From Jidongwangia harbinensis (GTDB taxonomy: Bacteria > Actinomycetota > Actinomycetes > Mycobacteriales > Micromonosporaceae), in the NCBI RefSeq assembly GCF_020216025.1, contig NZ_JAIWNC010000017.1, positions 1 to 64,000 on the forward strand: 64,000 bases of DNA. Reading direction: 5' to 3'. Each line of letters starts with the position of its first letter. Positions within the stretch are counted from its first letter, which is position 1. The notes under the pieces were generated by a model. The model was given only the letters and a program-made list of their open reading frames with translations. It had not been told where the DNA came from and did no database searches. The position numbers and the translations under genes are program-made. Below, piece by piece: positions 8,058-17,001 of this stretch.

Positions 8058-9187
8058 CGTTCCGGACCGTCCGGTCCACCGCGGACGAACCGCTGCGCGT
8101 GGTGCTGGCCGGCGCCGGCAGCATGGGCCGCGCGTGGCTGGCCACGGTCATCGCCTCGGCCGAGGCGGAGGTGGTCGGCGTCGCCGATCTGGACCCGGCG
8201 GTGGCACGTGCGGCGGCCGCCGCGGCCGGCCGGCCGGAGGTGCCGGTCGGCACCGACGCCGTCGCGCTCGCCCGCCGGACCGGGGCGCAGGCGCTGATCA
8301 ACGTGACGGTTCCGGAGGCGCACCACCCGGTGACCACCGCGGCGCTGCTCGCCGGCCTGCCGGTGCTCGGGGAGAAGCCGGTCGCGGAGGACGTGAGCCG
8401 TGCGCTGTCCCTGGCCGCCGCGGCCGAGCTGACCGGTGAGCTGTTCATGGTCAGCCAGTCCCGCCGGTGGAACCCGCAACTGTCGGCGCTGCGCGCGATG
8501 ACCGGGCAGCTGGGCGCGATCGGCGGCGTGACCACCGAGTTCTTCCGGTCCGAGCGGTTCGGCGGGTTCCGCGAGCAGATGCGGCACCCGCTGCTCGTCG
8601 ACATGGCGATCCACGCCTTCGACGCGGCGCGTTTCCTGCTGGGCGCCGAGCCGGTGTCGGTGTACTGCCAGACGTACAACCCGTCGTGGAGCTGGTACGC
8701 GGGCGACGCCAACGCCACGGCGGTGTTCGAGATGGACGGCGGCACCCGGTACGTCTTCACCGGCAGTTGGTGCAGCCCGGGTGCCGTGACGTCGTGGAAC
8801 GGTGCCTGGCGGGTGAGCGGCGAGCGGGGCACCGCGCTCTGGAACGGTGACGACGAACCGGTGCTGGACGCCCAGGGCGACATCGGCCGGCCCGACCCGT
8901 CGCCGTACTCGGGCATCGCGGGCGCGCTGCGGGTGTTCGTCGAGGCGCTGCGGACCGGGGACCGTCCCTCCGGCGAGGTGCACGAGAACGTGATGAGCCT
9001 GGCGATGGTGGAAGCGGCGGTCCGGTCGGCGGCGAGCGGCCGCACCGAGCTGGTCGGCGACGTGCTGGAGAGCGCCTACGCCCGGGCGTTGCGGGACGAG
9101 GAACACGCCGGCGTACGCCGCGTGCTGGAGGGCTGGCCGTCGGTGCGCGACGTCCTGAGCGGCGGCGGCACTCCCGGCCTTCCCTGA
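8054..9187 (+). CDS. Gfo/Idh/MocA family oxidoreductase (ThuB-like)
   Basis: This 377-residue NAD(P)-dependent sugar oxidoreductase has an N-terminal Rossmann fold ('VVLAGAGSMGRAW' dinucleotide loop, about residues 16-28), the family EKP motif ('LGEKPVAED') and a C-terminal Gfo/Idh/MocA substrate domain containing 'MAIHAFDAARFLLG'. It starts at GTG 8054 inside the thuA stop (GTGA overlap). By analogy with thuAB it probably oxidises a glycoside or sugar to a keto form that ThuA helps process; the actual sugar is unknown. Confidence 0.9.
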   Translation: MTFRTVRSTADEPLRVVLAGAGSMGRAWLATVIASAEAEVVGVADLDPAVARAAAAAAGRPEVPVGTDAVALARRTGAQALINVTVPEAHHPVTTAALLAGLPVLGEKPVAEDVSRALSLAAAAELTGELFMVSQSRRWNPQLSALRAMTGQLGAIGGVTTEFFRSERFGGFREQMRHPLLVDMAIHAFDAARFLLGAEPVSVYCQTYNPSWSWYAGDANATAVFEMDGGTRYVFTGSWCSPGAVTSWNGAWRVSGERGTALWNGDDEPVLDAQGDIGRPDPSPYSGIAGALRVFVEALRTGDRPSGEVHENVMSLAMVEAAVRSAASGRTELVGDVLESAYARALRDEEHAGVRRVLEGWPSVRDVLSGGGTPGLP

Positions 9188-9329
9188 CCGGGACGCCGGC
9201 CGGCGGTGGTGGCCGCGCTGCCTGACCGTCGTCGATATTGGCCCCGTCGAGACTGATCCGATCCGGTTACTGCTCCGTATCTCATGGTGTCGAAGGTGCT
9301 CGAAGCAGAGCTGAGTCGAGGAGGGTTTG

Positions 9330-10139
9330 GTGGCCGCTGTCGGCTTGTCGTCCCCATGGCGCCGCATGTGGGGCACGGCGTTTCTCTCCGTTGCGTTGAT
9401 CCTGCTCGTACCGGACAAGGCCCGGGCGGCCCCGGACGTGCCGGTGCCACCGGAGAACCTGCTCCTGGACCGGGGCCGGGGCGACGTCTCGGAGGCTGAC
9501 CGGGACTTCGTCATCAAGGTGCGCCTGGCCGGGCTGTGGGAGATCCCGGCCGGGGAGATGGCGCAGGAGAGGTCCGACAACGCGCGGATCAAGCGGATCG
9601 GCCGCACCATCGCGGACCAGCACATTGCGCTCGACGAACTCGCCCGGAACACCGCGAAGAAGCTGGACCTCAAGCTTCCCGGCAAGCCCAACAAGGACCA
9701 GCAGGGCTGGCTCGCGGAGATGGAGGCGGCGGAGGGCGAGGAGTTCGACGACATCTACGTCGACCGGCTCCGGGCGGCGCACGGCAAGATCTTCCCGGCC
9801 ATCGCGACGATCCGGTCGAGCACCCGCAACGACGACGTACGCAAGCTCGCGCAGCAGGCGAACCAGTTCGTGATGACGCACCTGACCCTGCTGGAGAGCA
9901 GCGGGATCGTCGACTTCCGGGCCCTGCCCACCGCCCCGCCGCCCGATGCCGCCACCAGCGCGCCCGCCCAGGTGCTGTCGTCGGCCTCGGTGGGTGGTGA
10001 GCCGTCCGGGCTGAACGTGCCGTTGGTGCTCGCCGCGCTGATCGCCGGGTCGGCCGCGGGAGCGTTCGCCACCCGGCAGCTGGTGCGCAACCGCCGGCCG
10101 GGGTACCGCCCGCGCCGGCCCCGGTACTACGGCGGCTGA
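9330..10139 (+). CDS. DUF4142 exported protein with C-terminal anchor
   Basis: This 269-residue exported protein has a signal peptide (hydrophobic core 'GTAFLSVALILLV', cleavage after KARA). A DUF4142 helical domain (ferritin-like helix bundle, about residues 55-195) contains 'AERTIADQHIAL'-type helices, here 'GRTIADQHIALDELAR' and 'DRLRAAHGKIFPAI'. A Pro/Ala linker, one transmembrane helix (about 231-250) and an Arg-rich tail follow. It is therefore likely surface-anchored. GTG 9330 is chosen because GAGGAGGG lies just upstream; a TTG one codon earlier is possible. The function of DUF4142 is unknown. Confidence 0.82.
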   Translation: MAAVGLSSPWRRMWGTAFLSVALILLVPDKARAAPDVPVPPENLLLDRGRGDVSEADRDFVIKVRLAGLWEIPAGEMAQERSDNARIKRIGRTIADQHIALDELARNTAKKLDLKLPGKPNKDQQGWLAEMEAAEGEEFDDIYVDRLRAAHGKIFPAIATIRSSTRNDDVRKLAQQANQFVMTHLTLLESSGIVDFRALPTAPPPDAATSAPAQVLSSASVGGEPSGLNVPLVLAALIAGSAAGAFATRQLVRNRRPGYRPRRPRYYGG

Positions 10140-10172
10140 TCAGGCGGGGACCGGTCGGCCCGGCAGCCGCGA

Positions 10173-12332
10173 TCAGGGCTGACCGGAGCCGGCCGGACCC
10201 GAAGGCGCCGCCGCGGCCGCCGGCTCGGCGTCCGGTGCCGCGCCCTCCGGGTCGAGGTGCGGCAGAATCCGGTCCAGCGTGCGCGGGATCCACCACGCCC
10301 GGTCGCCCAGCAGCACGAGCAGCGCCGGGGTGATGAGCATCCGCACCACGAACGCGTCGGCCAGCACGCCCGCGGCCAGGGCCAGACCGATCGACGCGAC
10401 GATCGGCGTGGGGCTCAGCGCGAAGCCGGCGAAGACCGCGGTCATGATCAGGGCCGCCGCGACCACGACGGGCGCGGCCCGGCCGAAGCCGTCGAGCACC
10501 GCGTCCGCCGGGCTGCGGCCGGGCCGGCGGGCCTCGTGGATCCGCGAGACCAGGAACACCTGGTAGTCCATGGCGAGGCCGAACAGGATCGCCACCAGCA
10601 GCACCGGCAGCATGCTCATCAGCGGGTTGCCGGACGGTGCGGCGAACACCGCGGCGGCCCAGCCCCACTGGAAGACCGCGACGGTGACGCCGACCGCGGT
10701 GCCGAGCGACAGCAGGAAGCCGAGCGTCGCCATCAGCGGCACCACCAGCGCACGGAACATGACGATCAGCAGCAGCAGGGACAGCCCGACGATGACGAAC
10801 AGGTAGGTCACCAGCGCCCGGTTGAGCGCCTGGGTGGTGTCGATGTCGATCGCGGTCGAGCCGGTGACCGACAGCCGTACCCCGGCGACGTCGCCGGCGT
10901 GGTCGCGGATGTCGTGGACCAGTTCGCGGGTCGCCCGGTCGACCGCGTCGCGGGCCGGGACGACCTGCACGAGCGCGGCGTCGCCGGCCGCGGTGACCCC
11001 GGCCGGGGCGACGGCGGTGACCCCGGCGAGGCCGGTGAGCAGGCGGGTCACCGCGGGGACGCTCCGCTCGGCGTTCCGGCCCTCGACGAGCACGATCAGC
11101 GGGCCCTGGTGGCCGGCACCGAACGCGGCCGCGATCCGGTCGTACGCGGCGCGCCGGGTGGACGCCGGGTCGTCGCCGCCGGGTGTGGTCAGCGACGTGT
11201 GCAGGGACAGCACCGGGGTCGCCAGCGCGAGCAGCGCGGTCACCGCGACGACGAGGACGGCGACGGGACGCCGGACGACGAGGTTGATCCACCGTTTCAG
11301 GAACGTCCCCCGGTGCGGGGTGACGCCGGTGCGGCGCTCCCGTCGGGGCAGCGCCCGGCGGCCCATCGAGCGCATCAGCGCGGGCAGCAGGGTCAGCGCC
11401 ATGAGGACCGCGACCACGACGGCGAAGGCGGCGGCCATGCCCATCTCGGTGAGGAACTCGATCCGGACCACGGCGAGGCCGGCCAGGGCGATGATCACGG
11501 TGGTGCCGGCGAACACCACGGCCGCACCGGCGGTCCGCACGGCGTACCCGATGGCCTGCTCGACGGTTCTGCCGTCGCGCAGTTCGGTGCGGAACCGGGC
11601 CAGGATGAACAGGCAGTAGTCGATGCCGACCGCCAGGCCGATCATCACCGCCAGGGTGGGTGTGGTGTCGCCGATCGGCCGGATCGCGGAGAAGGCCAGG
11701 ACGCCGAGGCTGCCGACGGCGACGCCGATCAGCGAGCCGAGCATGTTGGCGCCGGCGGCGACCAGCGAGCCGTACGTGACGAGCAGGATGAGGAACGCCA
11801 GGATCACGCCGACCGCCTCGGCCGGGCTGCTCTCCTCGGCCGGGTCGACGATCGATCCGCCAACCTCGGCGCCCAGACCCGCGGCCCGGGCCTGGGCGGC
11901 GACCGCCAGCACCCGGTGGTACGCGGCCTCGGTCGGGTCGGTCAGCTCCACCGTGGAGACCGCGGTGGTCCGGTCCGGTGAGACGTACGGGCGCTCGCGG
12001 TCGAACGGGTCGCCGGCGCGCCCGAGCGTCCCGGCCGCCGCCAGGGTCTGCGCGACCCGGGCCCGGTTGGCGGCGCTGGTGATCGGCGAGCCGTCCCGCG
12101 CGGTCAGCACGAGCTGCAGCGTGCCGTCGTCGTCGGTGCCGGGGAAGTAGCGGTCGGTGCGGTCCAGGGCCCGGCTGGATTCGGAGCCGGGCAGGACGAA
12201 CGCGTCGTCGCTGAACTCCGTCCCGCGGACCGCGGTGAGGCCGAGGACGGCGAACGCCAGTCCCCAGACGACGAACACGAGTTTCCGGTGCCGGGCGCTG
12301 GCCGTGCCGAGGCGGAAGAGTAGACGAGCCAT
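10173..12332 (-). CDS. MMPL-family RND transporter
   Basis: This 719-residue membrane protein has the two-repeat MMPL/RND architecture: TM1, a large extracytoplasmic loop, TMs 2-6, and then the same again. Typical segments include 'VGIDYCLFILARFR' in TM4 of the first half and 'FGLAMDYQVFLVSRI' in the second, which carry the proton-relay Asp. MMPL proteins export lipids or lipophilic drugs. Its N-terminus is ATG 12332 (a TTG at 12341 is possible). It lies 88 bases downstream of a kinase/response-regulator pair on the same strand and is probably their target. The substrate is unknown. Confidence 0.9.
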   Translation of the reverse strand: MARLLFRLGTASARHRKLVFVVWGLAFAVLGLTAVRGTEFSDDAFVLPGSESSRALDRTDRYFPGTDDDGTLQLVLTARDGSPITSAANRARVAQTLAAAGTLGRAGDPFDRERPYVSPDRTTAVSTVELTDPTEAAYHRVLAVAAQARAAGLGAEVGGSIVDPAEESSPAEAVGVILAFLILLVTYGSLVAAGANMLGSLIGVAVGSLGVLAFSAIRPIGDTTPTLAVMIGLAVGIDYCLFILARFRTELRDGRTVEQAIGYAVRTAGAAVVFAGTTVIIALAGLAVVRIEFLTEMGMAAAFAVVVAVLMALTLLPALMRSMGRRALPRRERRTGVTPHRGTFLKRWINLVVRRPVAVLVVAVTALLALATPVLSLHTSLTTPGGDDPASTRRAAYDRIAAAFGAGHQGPLIVLVEGRNAERSVPAVTRLLTGLAGVTAVAPAGVTAAGDAALVQVVPARDAVDRATRELVHDIRDHAGDVAGVRLSVTGSTAIDIDTTQALNRALVTYLFVIVGLSLLLLIVMFRALVVPLMATLGFLLSLGTAVGVTVAVFQWGWAAAVFAAPSGNPLMSMLPVLLVAILFGLAMDYQVFLVSRIHEARRPGRSPADAVLDGFGRAAPVVVAAALIMTAVFAGFALSPTPIVASIGLALAAGVLADAFVVRMLITPALLVLLGDRAWWIPRTLDRILPHLDPEGAAPDAEPAAAAAPSGPAGSGQP

Positions 12333-12419
12333 GGTGCCCAAGGATCGTGATCGGGGCGGCCGGTGTCGTCGTCCCGTGGCGGCAACTGTGCGTACCGCCG
12401 GGGCAGCAGGCCGGTGCGG

Positions 12420-13097
12420 CTACTGCGGCGGCGGTACGTCCGCGGCGTACACGGCGACCACCAGGGCGGCCCGGTCCCGCACGCCGAGCTTGGCCATCGC
12501 GCGGTTCACGTGGGTCTTCGCGGTCAGCGGCGAGATCACCAGGTGCCGGGCGATCTCGGCGTTGGACAGGCCGCGCGCCACCAGCGTGGCGACCTCGCGT
12601 TCCCGGTCGGTGAGCGTGGCCAGGGCGGGCGGCGGATCGGGCATCGCCACGGTCCGGGACGGCCCGCCGGCCCGCGCCGCGAGCACCGCCATCGCCCGCG
12701 GCGAGAGCAGCGTCTGGCCGCGGGCCACCGTCCGGATGCCGTCCAGCAGCACCTCCGGGTCGGCGTCCTTGCCGAGGTATCCGCGGGCGCCCGCGGCCAC
12801 CGCGTCGAGCACGTGCTCGTCGGTCTCGAACGTGGTCAGCACCAGCACCGCGACGCCGGCCGACGCACCCGGGTCGGCGGTCAGCTGCCGGGTCGCCTCG
12901 ACCCCGTCCATGCCGGGCATCCGCAGGTCCATCAGGACCACGTCGATCCCGCCGGCCCGGACCGCGGCCACCGCCGCCGCGCCGTCGGCCGCCTCCCCGG
13001 CGACCACGATGCCCGGTTCGGACTCGCAGATGCCGCGCAACCCGGCGCGGAGCAGCGTCTGGTCGTCCGCGACGAGGACGCGTACCGGCGGTTTCAC
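12420..13097 (-). CDS. NarL/LuxR-type response regulator
   Basis: This 225-residue two-component regulator has a receiver domain (about residues 5-120; acidic pocket in VLVADDQ, phospho-acceptor D in DVVLMDLRMPGMDG, Lys in GYLGKDAD). It is followed by a LuxR helix-turn-helix (about 160-220; 'LTDREREVATLVARGLSNAE'). GTG 13097 overlaps the upstream kinase stop (GTGA), so expression is coupled. It probably controls the MMPL transporter gene immediately downstream. Confidence 0.93.
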   Translation of the reverse strand: MKPPVRVLVADDQTLLRAGLRGICESEPGIVVAGEAADGAAAVAAVRAGGIDVVLMDLRMPGMDGVEATRQLTADPGASAGVAVLVLTTFETDEHVLDAVAAGARGYLGKDADPEVLLDGIRTVARGQTLLSPRAMAVLAARAGGPSRTVAMPDPPPALATLTDREREVATLVARGLSNAEIARHLVISPLTAKTHVNRAMAKLGVRDRAALVVAVYAADVPPPQ

Positions 13098-14236
13098 TGC
13101 TGCGCCTCCAGGTCGACTCCGGCGGTGAGCGGGAGCGCCGCGCGTACCCGGAAGAACCCCCCGCTCCCGGCGGCGGTGAGCCGGCCGCCGACCGCGCGCA
13201 CCCGCTCCCGCATCCCGATCAGGCCGAAGCCGCCGCCCGGCGGCGTCCGGCCCGGCGCGGGCAGCGGATTGGTCGCCTCGATCACCAGCACCTCCGGTTC
13301 GGTACGCAGGGACAGCTCGACCGCACCGGTCGAGTGCCGGCCGGCGTTGGTCAGGCACTCCTGGACCACCCGGTACGCGGTGACGCCGACCAGTCTGGAC
13401 ACCCGGCCCGCGTCCACCTGCTGCGCGACCGTGACGGTGAGCCCGTTGCGGCGTACCTCGTCGATCAGTTTGTCGAGGTCGTCTAGGCCCGGGGCCGGAG
13501 CGGTGGTGGGGTCCGCGTCGGGCTCCCGCAGCAGCCGGAGGATGCCGGTCATCTCGCGCAGCACGGCCTGCGCGGCGGTCTCCGTCTCGCTCAGCGCGGC
13601 GGCCGCCTTCGCGGGATCGGTGGTCAGTGTCCGGCGCGCCAACCCGGCGTGCACCCGGATCACCGCCATCTGATGGCCGAGCACGTCGTGCAGTTCCCGG
13701 GCGATCCGCAGCCGGTCCTCGGTCACCCGCCGCCGCGCCTCGGCCTCCCGGGACTCGAGCGCCCACCGGGCCCGTTCCTCCATGCCGGTGACGTGTTCCC
13801 GCCGGAACCGGAAGGCGGTGCCGATGCAGACCGATCCCACGGTCCACACCAGCAGGCCCGCGGACAGGAACCAGAAGTCGTCGACCGGCCGTTGCCACAC
13901 CAGGCAGAGCCAGTGCGCCGCGAACGTCGTCGCGGCCGCCGCCACCGTGGTACGCCGCCCCCGGACCGACACCAGATGTGCCAGGGCGAGCTGGCTCATC
14001 GTGGCGGTCACCGGCCAGAGCAGATGCTCCCAGGCGAGGAGGACCGTGCCGCCCAGGGAGATCAGCCAGGGGAGGACCGCGTGCCCGCGGCGGAACACCA
14101 GCGCCAGGCAACCGACGGTGGTGACCGCCAGCGGCAGCCACCCGCCGCCCCGGGTCAGGGTGAAGTAGAGGGACAGGCCGGCGATCCAGACCGCCGCGAG
14201 GCCGACCGAGATGGCGATGCGGCCGATGAAGTGCAC
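13094..14236 (-). CDS. Sensor histidine kinase (NarL-partner class)
   Basis: This kinase of about 380 residues has several N-terminal transmembrane helices, no obvious extracellular domain, a HisKA_3 dimerisation domain with the phospho-His in 'ELHDVLGHQMAVIRVH', and an HATPase domain with 'GGFGLIGMRERV'. This class partners with LuxR-type regulators, here the gene that follows. GTG 14236 is my start. ATG 14302 would add 22 residues and place the start inside or next to the tandem operators of the divergent ArsR gene, so the true start affects how that promoter region is read. Confidence 0.9.
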   Translation of the reverse strand: MHFIGRIAISVGLAAVWIAGLSLYFTLTRGGGWLPLAVTTVGCLALVFRRGHAVLPWLISLGGTVLLAWEHLLWPVTATMSQLALAHLVSVRGRRTTVAAAATTFAAHWLCLVWQRPVDDFWFLSAGLLVWTVGSVCIGTAFRFRREHVTGMEERARWALESREAEARRRVTEDRLRIARELHDVLGHQMAVIRVHAGLARRTLTTDPAKAAAALSETETAAQAVLREMTGILRLLREPDADPTTAPAPGLDDLDKLIDEVRRNGLTVTVAQQVDAGRVSRLVGVTAYRVVQECLTNAGRHSTGAVELSLRTEPEVLVIEATNPLPAPGRTPPGGGFGLIGMRERVRAVGGRLTAAGSGGFFRVRAALPLTAGVDLEAQQ

Positions 14237-14307
14237 GGGCTCAGGACCGGGTGGCGAGCACGCGGTGCACCGGCATACCCCGAGACTACTATCGCCGCGC
14301 ATTGACG

Positions 14308-14355
14308 GGCAGCCCGTCGGCTGCCTATGTTAAAGGCAGCCGAACGGGTGCCTAT
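14308..14355. promoter_or_regulatory. Tandem operators for the ArsR-SRPBCC regulator
   Basis: Two 21-base imperfect palindromes of the form GGCAGCC...GG(C/G)TGCCTAT lie at 14308-14328 and 14335-14355, 27 bases start to start. The central half-sites also form a perfect 8-bp inverted repeat, GGCTGCCT (14319-14326) with AGGCAGCC (14334-14341), around ATGTTAA. The second palindrome ends 8 bases before the ATG at 14364. Position and symmetry fit an ArsR-type dimer site used for autorepression, possibly covering the divergent kinase promoter too. Confidence 0.6.
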
Positions 14356-14363
14356 CGCGACGG

Positions 14364-15185
14364 ATGGCGGAGATGGACGAGGTGTTCAAGGCGCTCGCCG
14401 ACCCGAGCCGCCGCGAGCTGCTCGACCGGCTGAACAGCCGGAACGGGCAGACCCTGCGGGAACTGTCCGCCGGGCTGGGCATGGCGCGGCAGTCCGTGAG
14501 CAAGCATCTCGCGGCGCTGGAGGCGGCACATCTGGTGACCACCGTGCGCCGCGGCCGGGAGAAGCTGCACTACCTCAACGCCGAGCCGATCAACGCGATC
14601 GCCGACCGGTGGATCAACCGCTACCACCGCGAACGCGCCCGCGCGCTCGCCGACCTCAAGGCCGCATTGGAGGGCCCACCCATGACGGACAGCGCTTTCG
14701 TCTACACGACCTACATCAACACCACGCCGGAACGTCTCTGGCAGGCGTTGACCGACCCCGCCTTCACCAGCCGTTACTGGGGCGTCACGTTCGACACCGA
14801 CTGGGCCGAGGGGTCGGCCATGACGTGGACCGAGCAGGGGGTCACCACGGCCGACCCGGAGCAGGTGGTGCTGGAGGCGAAGCCGTACCGGCGGCTGGCG
14901 TACACCTGGCACACCGTCACGCCCGAGTTCGCCGCGGCCCACGGGTTCGACGCCGAGTTCCTCCGCCGGGCCTCGGCGGAGCGCCGGTCGGCGGTGTCCT
15001 TCGATCTCGAGCAGCAGGGTGACCTGGTCAAGTTGACCGTCATCCACGACGGGTTCGAGCCCGGCAGCATCCTCCGCGAGATGGTCGGCGACGGCTGGCC
15101 GGCGTTGCTGTCCAGCCTGAAGACGCTACTGGAGACCGGCCGGCCGCTGCCGGACGCCGCGGAGGTGTCACCGGCCGGGGCGTGA
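14364..15185 (+). CDS. ArsR regulator fused to an SRPBCC (AHSA1) domain
   Basis: This 273-residue fusion protein has an ArsR winged-helix domain at residues 1-95 ('ALADPSRRELLDRL', recognition helix 'MARQSVSKHLAALEAA') and no metal-binding Cys pair, so it is not a classical metal sensor. An SRPBCC/AHSA1 domain follows at about residues 112-262 ('TTPERLWQALTDPAF', 'WPALLSSLKTLLETG'). The helix-grip pocket probably binds a hydrophobic effector. In many genomes these are two adjacent genes; here they are one. ATG 14364 or 14373 may be the start. Tandem palindromes immediately upstream suggest autoregulation. Confidence 0.88.
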   Translation: MAEMDEVFKALADPSRRELLDRLNSRNGQTLRELSAGLGMARQSVSKHLAALEAAHLVTTVRRGREKLHYLNAEPINAIADRWINRYHRERARALADLKAALEGPPMTDSAFVYTTYINTTPERLWQALTDPAFTSRYWGVTFDTDWAEGSAMTWTEQGVTTADPEQVVLEAKPYRRLAYTWHTVTPEFAAAHGFDAEFLRRASAERRSAVSFDLEQQGDLVKLTVIHDGFEPGSILREMVGDGWPALLSSLKTLLETGRPLPDAAEVSPAGA

Positions 15186-15206
15186 GCGGCTCGGTAGGCT
15201 GTGGCA

Positions 15207-15782
15207 ATGTCCGAGCCGACCAGCCGCGCCGAGCGGTTCCTGACCCACCTCGACGCCCTGTCCGGGGGCGTGGAACCGCGCTTCCTCGCGGTGCCGTCGA
15301 CGCACGACGACCTCAAGGACGTGACCGTCGTCGCGTACCCGAACCTGCCCGAGGATCTGCAGACCTCGTTCACCTACGGGGTGTCGCTGGCCGAGCACGA
15401 GAGCTGGACGTCCGGCCGGCCCGAACTGTGCCTCAGCGTGCGTTCGTCCGACGACAGCTGGCCGGAGGCGCTGGGCGTGATGGCCGAGAGCCTGCGCGGC
15501 CAGTGCCCGTTCCGGTACGGCGACCTGATCCGGTTCGACACGCCGATCGCGCCCGATTCGAAGATGACCGCGTTCCTGGTCTTCGCGTCCACCGTGCTGG
15601 ACCCGGAGAGCGCCCGGGCCGAGGTGGGGCCGCCCGGCCAGGAGGACAGCGACATCATCCACCTGTACGGCCTCTACCCGATCCACGACTCCGAGGCCGA
15701 GTACATCGGCACCGAGGGCCTGGAGTCGTTCTGGCGCCTGGACTGGGACCGGCACGACGTCACTCGTCCGCCCGCGGTGTGA
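15207..15782 (+). CDS. Suppressor-of-fused (SUFU) domain protein
   Basis: This 191-residue cytoplasmic protein has the bacterial SUFU fold. Recognisable segments are 'VTVVAYPNLPEDLQTSFTYG' (N-terminal part), 'ELCLSVRSSDDSWPEALG' and 'LYGLYPIHDSEAEYI'. Bacterial SUFU proteins are frequently immunity or partner proteins of contact-dependent toxins, but no toxin gene is adjacent here. ATG 15207 is preferred over a GTG two codons upstream. Its 3' end overlaps the convergent MFS gene by 23 bases. Confidence 0.8.
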   Translation: MSEPTSRAERFLTHLDALSGGVEPRFLAVPSTHDDLKDVTVVAYPNLPEDLQTSFTYGVSLAEHESWTSGRPELCLSVRSSDDSWPEALGVMAESLRGQCPFRYGDLIRFDTPIAPDSKMTAFLVFASTVLDPESARAEVGPPGQEDSDIIHLYGLYPIHDSEAEYIGTEGLESFWRLDWDRHDVTRPPAV

Positions 15783-17001
15783 CCGGTTCCCGCCAGGGCA
15801 GCAGCAGCGTGGCGCCGAGCAGGACCAGCCCGGTCCCGATCAGCGCCGCCTTCGGGCTGGTGACCGTGGCGAACAGGCCGGCCGCCGCGACGCACACCGG
15901 CTGGGCCACCTTGGTGCTGATCGACCAGGCGGTGAGGACGCGGGCCAGGTAACGGTCCGGCGTGGCGTTCATCCGGTACGTGGCGAACGCCGGATTGAAC
16001 AGCCCGGCGAACAGCGTGAGCAGCAGTTCGGCCACGATGATCAGGATCAGCCCGGCGGTCGAGCCGGGTGCGAACGGGATCAGGATCAGCCACAGGTTGC
16101 GCCCGACGCCGGCGAACAGCAGCAGCCGGTGCAGGCCGGCCCGCTTGACGATCCGGGGCACCAGGAGCGAACCGAGGACACCCGCGAGGCTCGGCACGCC
16201 GAACGCGAGGCCGTACTCCCAGGTGCTGAAGCCCAGATCGCGCAGCATGAACACGGTCAGCAGCGGCACCGCCGCCATCAGTCCGCCGCCGAACACCAGC
16301 GAGTTCAGGAACAGCGCGCGCAGGCCGGGATGGCGGAAGATGGACCGCCAGCCGTCGGTGATCTCCCGCGCCCAGTGGTGGTCGGCGTTCCGCACCGGGG
16401 GCGGCGGTTCCGGGGTACGCAGCCGGCCGATGCCGACCGCGGACACCAGGAAGCTGAGCGCGTCGGCGACCATCGAGGCGGTGGCGCCCAGCCAGGAGAT
16501 GAGCACCCCGCCGACCGGTGGTCCCACCGTGTTCACGGTCCACAGCGTGGTCTCGAACCGGCTGTTCGCCTCGGCCCGGTGCCCGGCCGGAACGATCGCC
16601 TTCAGATGGGCGCCACCGGCGGCGTTGAACGCCATGGTGCCGGCCACCCGGATGATCGCCACCACGCAGAGCTGCGCGTAGGTCAGCCAGCCGAGCAGGG
16701 CGAACGCCGGGACCGAGGCGACCGCGGCGAACCGCACCAGGTCGGCCGCGATCATGACCGGCCGCTTCCGGCGGAACTCGATCCGCGGGCCCAGCGGCAG
16801 CGCGATCACGGCGCTGACCACGCCGGCCAGCACGGACAGCAGCGACACCTGGAAGTCGGAGGCGTCCAGCGCCAGGACCGCCACGATCGGCAACGCCGAG
16901 TACCCCACCGCGCTGCCCAGTTCGCTGGCCGAGTACGCCGCCCACAGCCGGCGGAAGTCGGGACGCCATCCGGCGTCCGGAGCCGCCGCGTCCCGGCTCA
17001 G
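15760..17001 (-). CDS. MFS transporter with a probable CTG start
   Basis: This protein of about 413 residues is a 12-helix major-facilitator (MFS_3/enterobactin-exporter-like) transporter. The loop 'GPRIEFRRKRPVMIAADLVR' between helices 2 and 3 is the MFS motif-A equivalent. No ATG, GTG or TTG sits near the expected N-terminus (LSRDAAAPDAGWRPDFRRLW). Codon CTG at 17001-16999 overlaps the stop of the upstream TauE gene (CTGA) with GAGG about 10 bases upstream, which fits a coupled CTG start. A GTG at 17067 is the alternative. It is the last gene of a five-gene coupled operon. The substrate is unknown. Confidence 0.85.
   Translation of the reverse strand: MSRDAAAPDAGWRPDFRRLWAAYSASELGSAVGYSALPIVAVLALDASDFQVSLLSVLAGVVSAVIALPLGPRIEFRRKRPVMIAADLVRFAAVASVPAFALLGWLTYAQLCVVAIIRVAGTMAFNAAGGAHLKAIVPAGHRAEANSRFETTLWTVNTVGPPVGGVLISWLGATASMVADALSFLVSAVGIGRLRTPEPPPPVRNADHHWAREITDGWRSIFRHPGLRALFLNSLVFGGGLMAAVPLLTVFMLRDLGFSTWEYGLAFGVPSLAGVLGSLLVPRIVKRAGLHRLLLFAGVGRNLWLILIPFAPGSTAGLILIIVAELLLTLFAGLFNPAFATYRMNATPDRYLARVLTAWSISTKVAQPVCVAAAGLFATVTSPKAALIGTGLVLLGATLLLPWREPVTPRADE

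Noticed and set aside
10257..11981. Long plus-strand frame opposite the MMPL gene
   Set aside because: The translation is low-complexity (Arg/Gln/Asp/His-rich) and mirrors the GC-rich third positions of the real antisense gene, which has clear RND motifs.
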